A DNA stretch of 53,710 bases from Archangiaceae bacterium (GCA_016879935.1 JAACJQ010000242.1:1-53710); one strand, 5' to 3'. Numbered from the stretch's first letter, positions 33,946-45,247 are shown. Made by a program: numbers and translations. Notes: a model not told the origin generated them from the sequence alone.

Positions 33946-33962
33946 TGCATGGGGGTCATGCA
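33946..33962. promoter_or_regulatory. Inverted repeat TGCATG-N5-CATGCA, candidate LysR operator
   Basis: A perfect 6-5-6 dyad in the divergent gap between the oxidoreductase and its LysR-type regulator. It also satisfies the T-N11-A rule for LysR-family sites (T33946, A33958). Most likely bound by the adjacent regulator. Confidence 0.55.
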
Positions 33963-34007
33963 GTGGCGCATTGCTCCGGCAGGTGGGCGTGTGGCACGAC
34001 GCGGGGC

Positions 34008-34895
34008 ATGAGCGCTCCCCTCGTGTGGGACGACGTGAAGCTGTTTCTCTCGGCCGCGAGGCTCGGCGGGTTCGGCGCGGCGGCGCGAGCGCTGGGTACG
34101 ATGCAGTCGACGGTGAGTCGCCGGGTGGCGGCGCTCGAGCGCACCCTCGGGGTTCGGTTGTTCGACCGCACCCCGACGGGCATCGAGCTGACGGCGGCGG
34201 GCCGGCGGGTGTTGGCGAACGCCGAGCCGGCCGAGGTCGCCTTGCGCAGCCTCTCCGATGTCGCGGCGGTGACGACGCCGAAGGTGAGCGGCGTGGTGCG
34301 CCTCGCGTTGACCGAGACGCTGGCCAGCGTCTTCGTGATTCCCCACGTGCTGCCGGCGCTGCTCGAGCGCCACCCGGGCCTCGTCGTCGACCTGGTCGTG
34401 TCGGACGACGTGGCCGACCTGTCACGCCGTGAGGCTGACCTGGCGTTGCGCTTCTTCCTCCCGCCGAAGGGCGACCTCGTGGCGAGGCGGGTGGCGCGGC
34501 TCGAGACGGCGCCGCTCGCGCATCGGCGCCTCGCGAAGAAGCTGCTGAAGGTGAGTGCTTCGCGCTGGCCGTGGGTCGCCGTTGGTCGGCCGTCTCCCGA
34601 GGAGGCGTGGCTTGGGGCGCTGAAGGCGACGCCACGGGTGACGACGACGAGCTTTCACGCGCAGTTCGAAGCGGTGCGGCATGGGCTGGGCGTCGCGGTG
34701 CTGCCGAGGCTCATGACGACCGCGGTCGACGAGTTGGTCGAGTTGCCGCTGAAGCTGGAGACCGACGCGCCGGTGCTCGACCTGTTCCTGGTGACGCCGC
34801 GTGGGCTGCGTCAGGCCGCGCGCGTAGCGGCGGTGTTCGAGGCGCTGGTCGAGTCGTTCGACGAGCACGAAGGCAACCACCGTCGGCGTGGCTGA
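34008..34895 (+). CDS. LysR family transcriptional regulator
   Basis: A 295-residue regulator. The N-terminal winged helix-turn-helix is clear: LFLSAARLGGFGAAARALG, QSTVSRRVAALERTLGVRLF, DRTPTGIELTAAGRRVL. The rest is the periplasmic-binding-protein-like effector domain (GVVRLALTETLASVFVIPHV, VDLVVSDDVADLSRREADLA, FEAVRHGLGVAVLPRLM). It presumably controls the divergent quinone oxidoreductase and itself from the shared gap. The inducer is unknown. The ATG at 34008 gives the standard N-terminus. Confidence 0.9.
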   Translation: MSAPLVWDDVKLFLSAARLGGFGAAARALGTMQSTVSRRVAALERTLGVRLFDRTPTGIELTAAGRRVLANAEPAEVALRSLSDVAAVTTPKVSGVVRLALTETLASVFVIPHVLPALLERHPGLVVDLVVSDDVADLSRREADLALRFFLPPKGDLVARRVARLETAPLAHRRLAKKLLKVSASRWPWVAVGRPSPEEAWLGALKATPRVTTTSFHAQFEAVRHGLGVAVLPRLMTTAVDELVELPLKLETDAPVLDLFLVTPRGLRQAARVAAVFEALVESFDEHEGNHRRRG

Positions 34896-35130
34896 GGTTG
34901 CTGTCGCTGCACGAGCGAGCACAGCGTCAACGATCGTGACGGTGGCTGGTCTCGTGCGAGAACGACTTCGACCACCGTCGCTGTGGTTTCGCGTTCATTC
35001 CGGGGAGCGATGCGGCGCGACCGGATCCCAGACGCGAGCACGACTTCAGCCACCGTCGGGGTGGTCGGTCTCGTGTTCGGCGCGGGGACCACCTCGGCTC
35101 CGCGAGCCCGACTTCAACCACTGCGACGAG
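34877..35130. repeat. Degenerate interspersed repeat with dyads
   Basis: In the 300-base stretch between the LysR and amidase genes, the core CCACCGTCGN(3)GTGG recurs at 34877, 34972 and 35050, with a decayed copy at 35118. The last three are preceded by CGACTTCRR. Inverted forms (for example GACGGTGGCTGGTCTCGT at 34938-34955) pair with them. I see no gene in this stretch; it looks like a lineage-specific palindromic repeat family. Confidence 0.6.
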
Positions 35131-35195
35131 GCGAACCGTGGCTGCAGTGCCGCGACCTGTGGCCGCCACGCCATGGAGGAACACTGGCGTCATTC

Positions 35196-35969
35196 GTGCT
35201 GTCACACGCCTCCGTGCTGCTCGCTCTCCTGCTCGCTGCTGCGCCCTGGCCGTCACCCGAGGCGCGTGTCTCGGTGCTCCCGTTGCCGCCGCTCGCCTCG
35301 CGCATTCGTATCGCCATCGACGCGGGCCACGGTGCTCCGGGCAACACCGGGAACTGGGGCTGCCACTGTCAGAGCGAAGCCGACGAGACGCTGGTGGAGG
35401 CGACCGAGCTCTCTCGCCGCCTGCGCCGCTTCGGCTTCACCGTGCTCGACACCCGAACGACTCCGCTCGGCGCGAAGTACCCCGCACGCATCGCCGACAT
35501 CGAAGCCTTCAAGCCCCACCTCGTCGTCAGCCTGCACACCGACGCCCGCGCCGACGCCTGGCCGCACGAGACGAACCCCGACGGAGGTGTCTGCTTCAGC
35601 AACCCGAAAGACCCTGGCTTCGCCGTGCTGTGGAGCGAAGAAGGGTCTGACGCCATCGTGAAGCGCCGCGAGACGTGGGGCCGCGCCGTGAGTCACGAGC
35701 TGCGCGCCGCGGGCTTTCTGCCGTACTCGGGAGAGGACTACGGCAGCCTGTACCGCGACGACGACGAGCCTGCGTGTTTCGTCGACGCGCGGCCCATCAA
35801 GCAGCGCGTGTACTTCTTGCGGGCGACGAGCGTCGCGCCCGTCATCATCGTCGAGACGCATCACGCGCTCGACCCGGTCGAGGTCGACCGCTGGCACGAA
35901 GGCGCGACGCACGAGGCGTTCGCTGCCGCCATCGCGAGCGCTGCGCTGAAGGTGGTCGAGAATCGCTGA
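35196..35969 (+). CDS. N-acetylmuramoyl-L-alanine amidase (Amidase_3)
   Basis: About 257 residues: a signal peptide (LSHASVLLALLLAAAPW), then a zinc amidase of the Amidase_3 type that removes the stem peptide from muramic acid in peptidoglycan. Zinc ligands and catalytic residues fit: His in IAIDAGHGAPGNTG, Glu in the ATELSRRLRRFG region, His in VVSLHTDARAD, and the catalytic Glu in VIIVETHHAL. The start is uncertain: the GTG at 35196 begins the signal peptide, and GGAGGA at 35175-35180 is somewhat far upstream. The open frame extending to 34983 covers the repeat region and is not protein-like. Periplasmic. Confidence 0.82.
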   Translation: MLSHASVLLALLLAAAPWPSPEARVSVLPLPPLASRIRIAIDAGHGAPGNTGNWGCHCQSEADETLVEATELSRRLRRFGFTVLDTRTTPLGAKYPARIADIEAFKPHLVVSLHTDARADAWPHETNPDGGVCFSNPKDPGFAVLWSEEGSDAIVKRRETWGRAVSHELRAAGFLPYSGEDYGSLYRDDDEPACFVDARPIKQRVYFLRATSVAPVIIVETHHALDPVEVDRWHEGATHEAFAAAIASAALKVVENR

Positions 35970-35987
35970 GGTCGTTAGCTGGGGCGC

Positions 35988-36287
35988 ATGACGACCTTCT
36001 TCGAGGTGAAGCACGAGCAGTTCGAGCGCAAGGGCAGCTTCTTCATCGAGCGTGACGGCACGCGCCTCGCCGAGATGACGTACTCGCGCACGCCCGATGC
36101 GAAGCACTTCATCATCGACCACACCGAGGTCTCCGAGGTGCTCAAGGGCAAGGGCGTGGGCCGGCAGTTGGTGCAGGCGAGCGTCGAGTACGCGCGGAAG
36201 GAGAAGCTGAGCATCATGCCGCTGTGCCCGTTCGCGAAGGCCACCTTCGACAAGACGCCCGAGTGGAGCGACGTGCTCTGGAAGTGA
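35988..36287 (+). CDS. Small GNAT-like protein (Acetyltransf_CG type)
   Basis: A 99-residue protein of the short YjdJ-like GNAT family (PF14542 type). It has the acetyl-CoA loop VLKGKGVGRQLVQASVEYAR and the C-terminal KLSIMPLCPFAKATFDKTPE with the conserved Cys-Pro. Such one-domain proteins are about 90-100 residues, so this is complete. Their substrate is not established. It is convergent with the kinase gene, one base apart. Confidence 0.88.
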   Translation: MTTFFEVKHEQFERKGSFFIERDGTRLAEMTYSRTPDAKHFIIDHTEVSEVLKGKGVGRQLVQASVEYARKEKLSIMPLCPFAKATFDKTPEWSDVLWK

Positions 36288-36288
36288 G

Positions 36289-38877
<2,589 letters not shown>

Positions 38878-38880
38878 GGT

Positions 38881-40239
38881 TCACCTGAAGGTGGAGGGGT
38901 CGAGCCCGAAGCGCTCGAGCCAGCGGTACACCTGCTTGCGGTCTTTGCCGAAGTAGTCGGCGAGCTCGACGACGTTGCCCTTGAAGTGCGTGAGCGCGCG
39001 GGTGAGCGCTTCGGCGTCGGGCTGCGCGTCACGGGGCACCGAGAGCTCGAGGGGCGGCGGCGCTGCGACGGCGCTCTCTTTCCCACGCGTGCCGAGGCGG
39101 TCGGAGAGCGCAGCCGGCAGATGGTCGCGACGCAGCTTCGCGCCTGCGGCCTTCACCACGCAGACCGAGATGACCTGCTCGAGTTCGCGCACGTTGAAGC
39201 GCCAGTCGTGCAGCAGCAGCGCCTCGGCGACGTCGGCCGAGACCTCTTTCACACCGTGCTTCTCGAGCAGGCGCCGGCCGATGGTCGCCACGTCGAGCCG
39301 TCGCGCGCGCAGCGGCGGCACCTTCACCACCCAGGCTTGCAGGCGCGAGTACAGGTCTTCGCGAAAGGTGCGCTCGGCCACGGCCTGCGTGAGGTCTCTC
39401 AACGTCGCCGCCACCACGCGCACGTCGACCTTCGTCGCGCGACTTCCACCAACGGGCCGAACCTCTCCATCGGCGAGCGCGCGCAACAGCTTGGGCTGCA
39501 GGTCGAGCGGAAGCTCTCCGACCTCGTCGAGGAAGAGCGTGCCGCCGCTCGCAGCGACGAAGACTCCTTCGCTCGCGCGCTGGGCTCCCGTGAACGCGCC
39601 CGCGACGTGGCCGAACAGCTCGCTCTCGGCGAGGTGCGGGGCGATGGCCGCGCAGTTCACCGGCACGAGCGCGCCCTTGCGGCCCGACAGCCGATGCAGC
39701 TCGGCAGCGACGCGCTCTTTGCCGACGCCCGTCTCACCGAGCACGAGCACCGGCAGGTTGCTGGGCGCGACCGTCGCCAGCTCTCCCCGCAGTTGCTGGA
39801 GCAGCAGACTGTCGCCCCACAGCTCCGAGCTCGCAGGCAGCAGCTTCGCGCCCTTCTGCAGCTCGACCGACTCGACGACCAGCACCGTGCCACCGAGGCG
39901 AATGACGGAGCCATCACGCACCGTCACCGCGCCCTCGAGCTTCACGCCATCGACCCAGGTTCCATTCTTCGAGCCGAGGTCGCGAACGACGAGGCCCGTC
40001 TCGGCCCACTCCAGTGACGCGTGCTGACGGCTCGTGCTCGGGTCTGCGAGCGGAACGGCGCCAGCACCTTCGGGAGCGCGGCCGAAGACGACCTGCCGGC
40101 CCTTCTCGAGCACCGCCTGCAGCCCGCCGCTCGGCCCGTGTGCACAGACGACCCGGCTCACCGCGAGCGCATGGGGAAGGCCATCGGCGCGGTCACTGCC
40201 CGTCGCGAACTCGACGGTCGAGACAGGTTGGTCCCCCAT
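38881..40239 (-). CDS. FHA-domain sigma54-dependent transcriptional activator
   Basis: A 452-residue bacterial enhancer-binding protein. The N-terminus is an FHA domain (VVFGRAPEGAGAVPLADPS, SRQHASLEW, DLGSKNGTWVDG) that reads phosphothreonine, in place of a receiver. The AAA+ core has Walker A GETGVGKE, the sigma54 contact ELFGHVAGAFTGA, Walker B GGTLFLDEV and the sensor region RFREDLYSRL-like TFREDLYSRL. A Fis-type helix-turn-helix ends the protein (LADYFGKDRKQVYRWLERFG). Start ATG 40239 is chosen by homology; the longer frame adds unrelated sequence. It is probably controlled by the downstream Ser/Thr kinase, translated three bases later. Confidence 0.92.
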   Translation of the reverse strand: MGDQPVSTVEFATGSDRADGLPHALAVSRVVCAHGPSGGLQAVLEKGRQVVFGRAPEGAGAVPLADPSTSRQHASLEWAETGLVVRDLGSKNGTWVDGVKLEGAVTVRDGSVIRLGGTVLVVESVELQKGAKLLPASSELWGDSLLLQQLRGELATVAPSNLPVLVLGETGVGKERVAAELHRLSGRKGALVPVNCAAIAPHLAESELFGHVAGAFTGAQRASEGVFVAASGGTLFLDEVGELPLDLQPKLLRALADGEVRPVGGSRATKVDVRVVAATLRDLTQAVAERTFREDLYSRLQAWVVKVPPLRARRLDVATIGRRLLEKHGVKEVSADVAEALLLHDWRFNVRELEQVISVCVVKAAGAKLRRDHLPAALSDRLGTRGKESAVAAPPPLELSVPRDAQPDAEALTRALTHFKGNVVELADYFGKDRKQVYRWLERFGLDPSTFR

Positions 40240-40279
40240 GCGGGGCCATGAATGCCAGAGATGCGCGAGCGAGTCATCT

Positions 40280-41992
40280 TCACGTCTCCAGGAGCGTGTG
40301 AAGACGAGCGGCGAGTTGCGGTTCATGGGTTCTCGCGAGCAGGTGCTGCAGCACTTCACGAACGCCGGGCTCGGTGAGACGCGTGGTGAGCACCGTGACC
40401 CACGCCGAGTCGGCCATCGGGTCTGACGGAGCGTCCGACACGAGCGCGCTCACCGTCTCGACGGGCGCCGAGCCGAGGTGACGAATCGCCGCTTCACGCA
40501 CGCGGGCATCGGCATCGAGGGCGAGCGGCTCCAGCGCCTTCTGTTCTCCAAGCGCACCGAGCGCGTGGGCTGCGGTGGCGCGCACGAGTGGATTCGAATC
40601 GGTCGCCGCGCTCTGCACCTGCGGCAAGACCTCGCGACGGCCACTCGCGCCAAGCGCGTCGAGCCACATCGCGCGACGTTCTGCTCCTTGTGCCTCGGCG
40701 AAGCCTGTCTGCAGCCGGCGAGTGAAATCGGCCGTCATCGCGTCGTCTTGCGGCAGGTGACGGGCGAGCGCGCCGAGCGTCATCGCGGTCGCGCCGACCT
40801 CGTCACGCGAGTGCGCCGTTTCGAACTGCGCGAGGGCGAAGGTGGCGCTCTCGGTCGTCGGCTGGCTCAGCAACGAGAGGCGCTGCACGTAGAGTGGCCA
40901 GGCAGCGTCGCTTCGAGCCGTCTGACTGCCCAGCAACGTCACCAGCGAGTGCTGCGCTTCGGGCGTGCCCGCGTTGGTGAGCAGGTCGAGCGCGAGCGTG
41001 CGGCCGGGAACGCCCATCGTGGGGTCGAGGAACCACTTCTCGACCTCGGTACACAGGGCAGGGTTCGCCGCGAGCAACGCCGTCGCGCGACGGAGCCACC
41101 GGGCGTGGTTCGGCATCTGGCCCGTGCGGCCGAAGTTCGAGAGGTCGTCGAGGAAGGTCTGCGCGGTGAGGCCTTCGATGCGCTGCTCCCGTGCTGACTG
41201 CTCCGCACGGCCCGAGAGCGCGAACCGCTCGTGCGAGACGAACGAGCTCGGCTGCTCCCAGCGCGTCGAGGGCACCTCACACGGCGTGAGCGTCAACGAC
41301 TCATCACTCTCCAGGGCCAGCGCTCCCCCGATGCGGCGCCGGCCCTCGAGGTGATGCTTCAACGCGCGTGAGGTGAAGAAGCCGTTCCACCCCATCGTGT
41401 CGGCTCCGGTGACGGTGATGGTCGCGTCGCTCAGCCCCTGGAGCGTGGGCTGCGAGACGAGCGTGCGTCGAAGGCCCGAGCCATCGCGCGTGTAGCGATA
41501 CGAGCCCGAGCCGTAGCGGTTCGGCTGGGTGACGGTGCTCCCGCTCGAAGCCGCCCTGACGTCGACCGAGAGTTCGTCGTGCAATGCCGAGAGCAGGTGA
41601 ACGACGAGTGGGTCCGCCGCGCCGTCGGCCTCCATCGAGGTGACGCGCCCGGTCTCGTCGACGTGCAGCCGCACCGTGCGCTCGAACGCCTCGGCTGGAA
41701 TCGGCAGCGTCTGCCCGAGGAAGGAGAGCGCGTTCAACCGCACCCGCTCGAGTCGTGCCTCAAGCAGACCGTCACGCACCGGCCGCACGCGCAGCGTCGC
41801 GTTCACATCGAGCTGACTCTGCTGCAGCTCGCCCGCAACCTCGGTGCGGTCGGTGGCGCGCCACTGCAGCAGCCACGCGCGCTCGCTCGTCAGCGAGAAG
41901 TGGACCGGTTCTGACGTCTCGGTGTCGTGACCGCTCCATACGAGGAGCGCCGTCACCACGAGACCAACGAAGACGAGGAGCGCGCGTCGCAT
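40280..41992 (-). CDS. HEAT-repeat protein with beta N-domain (possible lipid-transfer fold)
   Basis: A 570-residue protein with an N-terminal signal or anchor (RRALLVFVGLVVTALLVW). Residues 30-210 are beta-rich (FSLTSERAWLLQWRATDRTE, RLHVDETGRVTSMEADGA, VVHLLSALHDELSV). The rest is helical with clear HEAT/armadillo units near the end (NPLVRATAAHALGALGEQKA, DARVREAAIRHLGSAP). A beta barrel with the phrase ending in a LLSAL helix, followed by a helical superhelix, recalls the N-terminal module of vitellogenin/MTP large lipid-transfer proteins; this is my inference, not established. It is four bases downstream of the secreted-protein gene and 40 bases before the sigma54 activator, all on one strand. 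Confidence 0.7.
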   Translation of the reverse strand: MRRALLVFVGLVVTALLVWSGHDTETSEPVHFSLTSERAWLLQWRATDRTEVAGELQQSQLDVNATLRVRPVRDGLLEARLERVRLNALSFLGQTLPIPAEAFERTVRLHVDETGRVTSMEADGAADPLVVHLLSALHDELSVDVRAASSGSTVTQPNRYGSGSYRYTRDGSGLRRTLVSQPTLQGLSDATITVTGADTMGWNGFFTSRALKHHLEGRRRIGGALALESDESLTLTPCEVPSTRWEQPSSFVSHERFALSGRAEQSAREQRIEGLTAQTFLDDLSNFGRTGQMPNHARWLRRATALLAANPALCTEVEKWFLDPTMGVPGRTLALDLLTNAGTPEAQHSLVTLLGSQTARSDAAWPLYVQRLSLLSQPTTESATFALAQFETAHSRDEVGATAMTLGALARHLPQDDAMTADFTRRLQTGFAEAQGAERRAMWLDALGASGRREVLPQVQSAATDSNPLVRATAAHALGALGEQKALEPLALDADARVREAAIRHLGSAPVETVSALVSDAPSDPMADSAWVTVLTTRLTEPGVREVLQHLLARTHEPQLAARLHTLLET

Positions 41993-41995
41993 GGC

Positions 41996-44179
41996 TCAGT
42001 ACCTCGTCGCGAGCTGGAGGAGGTCGAGGCGCAGCGCCGGCACGTACTTGAGCTCGAAGAGCGTGGCGTCGGCGATCTGCGGCCCACGCCAGCTGATGAG
42101 CTCACGCTCCGAGCTCTTGCCCAGAATGCGGCCGAAGATGGCGACGCGGCCGTCGAGCGCGGTGAGGTTCAGCTTCAGGTTCGTCTCGGCCTCGAGCGAG
42201 ACCTGGGCCTGCTGGTCCATCACGGTCTGCACCCGCAGCGTGAGCGGCAGCGACGCCTTCACCAGCGTCACTTCACCCTTGATGCCCACCTCGATGACGT
42301 ACGCGTCGACGCTCGCCGTCGCGAAGCCGTTGACCGAGATGAAGGGAGTGACGCTTCCATTCGCGCCGACCTCGAGCGTGTCTGACGCAGGGTTCTGGGC
42401 GCAGGTGCGCGTGAGGCCACCGGTGACTTCGACGTTGAAGCCCTCGGTGCCCGACACGCCACCCGCCACCTTCACGGGAACGCCGAACACCGGCACGACG
42501 ACGACGGCGAGCGTCACCTTCTGGTCGCGCGACTCTCCGGTGCTGAGGTGGAAGGTGAGCGGCGTGCGCGTGTCGAGCGGCGCGTAGATGGGCGTGCCGA
42601 GCACCTCGACGCGGCGGTGCGTGAGCAGGTCGGTGTCACCAGGCGCGCCCTCGACCGACTCCGACCACGCGTGCGCGTCGGCCATCAGCAGCGGCTGCGC
42701 TCTGCCGAGCACCGTCGCCTTCGAGTCGAAGAAGCCCTTCGCCACGAGCTGCGCCTCACAGAAACGCGTCTCGAGGTTCGTCAGCCCCCAGCCCATCGTC
42801 CACGAGTACTCGACGCCGAAGCGGTCGTTGCCGAGCTGCGCGCTGTCACCGTGCCACTGCGAGAGCGTCGCCTTGCCGGTCGCGGGGTCGCGCGGCACCT
42901 CGAACGTCTTCGCCCAGTTCTCGATGGCGGTGAGCATGAAGTTCGCTTCGAACGGCGTGCGCAGCCAGTCAGCGGGAATGACGGCCAGGCCCGTGCCCGT
43001 CGCGTTCGGAATGCCCGCGCCGCCCGGCAGCACCTGCTTCACCACGCCCGACGTGAAGCTGCCCGACGAGACGCGCATGCACTTGGTGCGCATCGGCTCC
43101 CGCACGCGGCTCATGTTCTGCTGCAGCCAGCGCTCGAAGAACCGCGGCGACCAGTCCCACCGGTTGACGAGCGACGTGCTGAGCGCGCCGCGTGCTTGCG
43201 CGTTGGTGAGCTCCACCGCGATGGCGAAGTCCATGATGCTCAAGTCGGAGCTGGCCTGCGAGGTGAGGGTGACGCAGTCGGGGTGCGTCGCAGCGCCGTG
43301 GTCGGCGACGCAGGTCGCGAGCTCGGTCTCGTAGCGGTCGTAGCGGTCTCGGCGCGCGGCGAGCCGGCTCAGGTACGCCTCCTGCTCCGCGGCGAGCGAG
43401 TCGAGCGACTCCGGCGTGAAGAAGGCGATGAACCAGTTGCCGTAGATTTGGTGCGTGCTCCAGTTCCACGTGATGGAGGCGGAGTAGGGCGCGACGAAGG
43501 TCGCCCAGCTCGTATTCGCCGAGGTGCCGCCGTTCGGCATGCGCAGGTCGAGCGCCGAGAAGTACGCGTTCTTCGGCTGCGGCCCCGGCATCGGCATCGG
43601 CCCGACGTCGGCGCCATCGGCGGTGCGCAGGTTCTGAAACGCGATGCCGCCGCTCGCATAGGCGGCGCGGAACACGTCGACGCTGGCCGCGCCACGGGTG
43701 GCGTCTTCGAACTCGCTGAAGGAGCGGAAGAAGTCGAAGACCAGCTCGTCGCAGGAGCCCACCCGCGCGCCGTTGCCGCGCCACGCGAGGTGCGGGTCGA
43801 CCAGAAACGTCGAGCCGCCGCCCGAGAGCGCCGCCGTGCGATGCCGCTCGATGACGTGCGCTGCCGTCGCGGTGCCGCCCGACATGAAGTGGCTGCTGAC
43901 GCCTTCGGGAGCCCAGCCCGCGTACGTCGGCGTGTTCGCGCCCGAGAGCTGCTCCGCCACGCTGACGACCTGCTGGGGCGCCGTCCACGCCTGCTTCAGG
44001 TACTCCGCGCGCAGAATCGCGGTGCACTGCGAGGCGCAGAGGCCCGTCGTCAGCGCGCCCGGCTGCTGGCACTGCGAGACCGTCAGGCCCATGCAGCGAA
44101 TGCCGGGGAAGGTGAACGAGAATTGAGCGTTCGCCGCCGACGCGAGGCCCAGACACAACGAGAGGGTGAGTCGTTTCAT
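41996..44179 (-). CDS. Secreted protein of unknown function, first gene of the kinase operon
   Basis: A 727-residue exported protein: signal MKRLTLSLCLGLASAANA with cleavage before QFSF. A Cys-rich start (GIRCMGLTVSQCQQPGALTT) is followed by a large mainly helical region with aromatic and Trp-rich stretches (SASITWNWSTHQIYGNWFIA), then a C-terminal beta region of about 200 residues (GVPVKVAGGVSGTEGFNVEV, VEVGIKGEVTLVKASLPLTL). I do not recognise the family. The ATG at 44179 is chosen because the signal peptide begins there. As first gene of a tight four-gene operon (gaps 3, 40 and 3 bases) with the HEAT protein, it probably forms a functional pair with it in the envelope. Confidence 0.72.
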   Translation of the reverse strand: MKRLTLSLCLGLASAANAQFSFTFPGIRCMGLTVSQCQQPGALTTGLCASQCTAILRAEYLKQAWTAPQQVVSVAEQLSGANTPTYAGWAPEGVSSHFMSGGTATAAHVIERHRTAALSGGGSTFLVDPHLAWRGNGARVGSCDELVFDFFRSFSEFEDATRGAASVDVFRAAYASGGIAFQNLRTADGADVGPMPMPGPQPKNAYFSALDLRMPNGGTSANTSWATFVAPYSASITWNWSTHQIYGNWFIAFFTPESLDSLAAEQEAYLSRLAARRDRYDRYETELATCVADHGAATHPDCVTLTSQASSDLSIMDFAIAVELTNAQARGALSTSLVNRWDWSPRFFERWLQQNMSRVREPMRTKCMRVSSGSFTSGVVKQVLPGGAGIPNATGTGLAVIPADWLRTPFEANFMLTAIENWAKTFEVPRDPATGKATLSQWHGDSAQLGNDRFGVEYSWTMGWGLTNLETRFCEAQLVAKGFFDSKATVLGRAQPLLMADAHAWSESVEGAPGDTDLLTHRRVEVLGTPIYAPLDTRTPLTFHLSTGESRDQKVTLAVVVVPVFGVPVKVAGGVSGTEGFNVEVTGGLTRTCAQNPASDTLEVGANGSVTPFISVNGFATASVDAYVIEVGIKGEVTLVKASLPLTLRVQTVMDQQAQVSLEAETNLKLNLTALDGRVAIFGRILGKSSERELISWRGPQIADATLFELKYVPALRLDLLQLATRY

Positions 44180-44245
44180 GGCGGCGCTCGTTTGCAGGTC
44201 GTGCGCCGTCGAAAGAGGCGAGCCACCACGCGCGGTTGCGGCCGG

Positions 44246-44307
44246 TGTCACGCGAGGCGAACGAGATGTCACACGCGGCTGTGACAGCGGCGTTGGAGCG
44301 CGTGACA
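44246..44307. promoter_or_regulatory. Nested double palindrome, candidate operator
   Basis: Four half-sites are arranged about one centre: TGTCAC 44246, TGTCAC 44267, GTGACA 44281, GTGACA 44302. The outer arms extend to nine perfect bases (TGTCACGCG and CGCGTGACA). Inner arms are separated by eight bases and same-side half-sites by 21, two helical turns. It lies between the divergent starts at 44179 and 44366. Confidence 0.6.
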
Positions 44308-44365
44308 GCGCGACGCAACGACGCTGAATCAGAGGGTGGCACCGTGCGTGCTTTTCAGGCAGCGC

Positions 44366-45247
44366 ATGACCACTGGACCTCTGCAGTCAGCCCTCGCTTC
44401 GCTTCCCTCCATCACGCGCACCGTCACGACCGCCGTCGAGAAGTCGGTCACGCCCACGCCGCCGCTCCCGGTGGTCGACACCGAGCGCTCCACCTTCGAA
44501 GGCCCGCGCGCGTCACTCGTCGACCTGGGCGTGCCGGGCAACGTGAAGACCGACACCATGAAGAACACGCCGAACGGCGTCGTGCAGGACGCGGAAGGCA
44601 AAGCGAACCTCGTCGCTCAGGAGCTGCAGGCGCGTGCGCATGACGCTGCACTGCAGGCGCAGATTCCGGCCAAAGGCGTCGGAAACCCCAAGGGCACCTA
44701 CGGCCCCGTCACTCCCGTCTACACGATGAAGCCGGGTGAGGCCGACCCGACGAAGCTCGAGAAGACCATCGACCAGTTCAAGCCGAGCGTGAACCCGCGC
44801 TACGTGCCGCGTGACGGCAACACGTTCTGCAACGTCTTCGTCACCGACGTCTGCCTCGCCACCGGAGCGCCCACGCCGAAGCCGCCGTACTCCCTCCGCG
44901 CGAACGAGCACGTCGACTGGCTCGGCTCGCCCGACGCGAAGAAGCAGGGCTGGAAAGAGGTGAGCGCGGAGGAAGCGCAGAAGCAGGCCAACAGCGGCAA
45001 GACGGTGGTCGCTGGCTGGAAGAACCCGAAGGCGGGCGAATCGGGTCACGTCGCCATCGTGCGCCCCGGCACGTACGACGCCACCAACGGGCCCACCATC
45101 GCCAACGTCGGTGGTGACGCGAAGACGGGCACGCCGAACAACTTCGAGAAGGGCCCGCTCAACAAGGGCTTCTCTCCGTCTGCGGGCGTGAAGCAGTCAG
45201 ACGTGAAGTACTTCGTCTACGAGGCGCCCGAGAAGAAGGCGGCCTGA
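44366..45247 (+). CDS. Cysteine amidase/peptidase-like protein without signal peptide
   Basis: A 293-residue protein. The N-terminal 145 residues are low-complexity and partly helical. The C-terminal half has a papain-like (CHAP/NlpC-type) signature: Cys155 in GNTFCNVFVTDVCLATG, an aromatic helix region EHVDWLG, and His228 in ESGHVAIVRPG, followed by a beta strand and IANVGGDAKTG. Such enzymes cut amide bonds in peptidoglycan. There is no signal peptide or membrane helix, so export must be by another route, as for type VI effectors, or the target is cytosolic. It is divergent from the kinase operon and convergent with dnaA, four bases apart. Confidence 0.65.
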   Translation: MTTGPLQSALASLPSITRTVTTAVEKSVTPTPPLPVVDTERSTFEGPRASLVDLGVPGNVKTDTMKNTPNGVVQDAEGKANLVAQELQARAHDAALQAQIPAKGVGNPKGTYGPVTPVYTMKPGEADPTKLEKTIDQFKPSVNPRYVPRDGNTFCNVFVTDVCLATGAPTPKPPYSLRANEHVDWLGSPDAKKQGWKEVSAEEAQKQANSGKTVVAGWKNPKAGESGHVAIVRPGTYDATNGPTIANVGGDAKTGTPNNFEKGPLNKGFSPSAGVKQSDVKYFVYEAPEKKAA

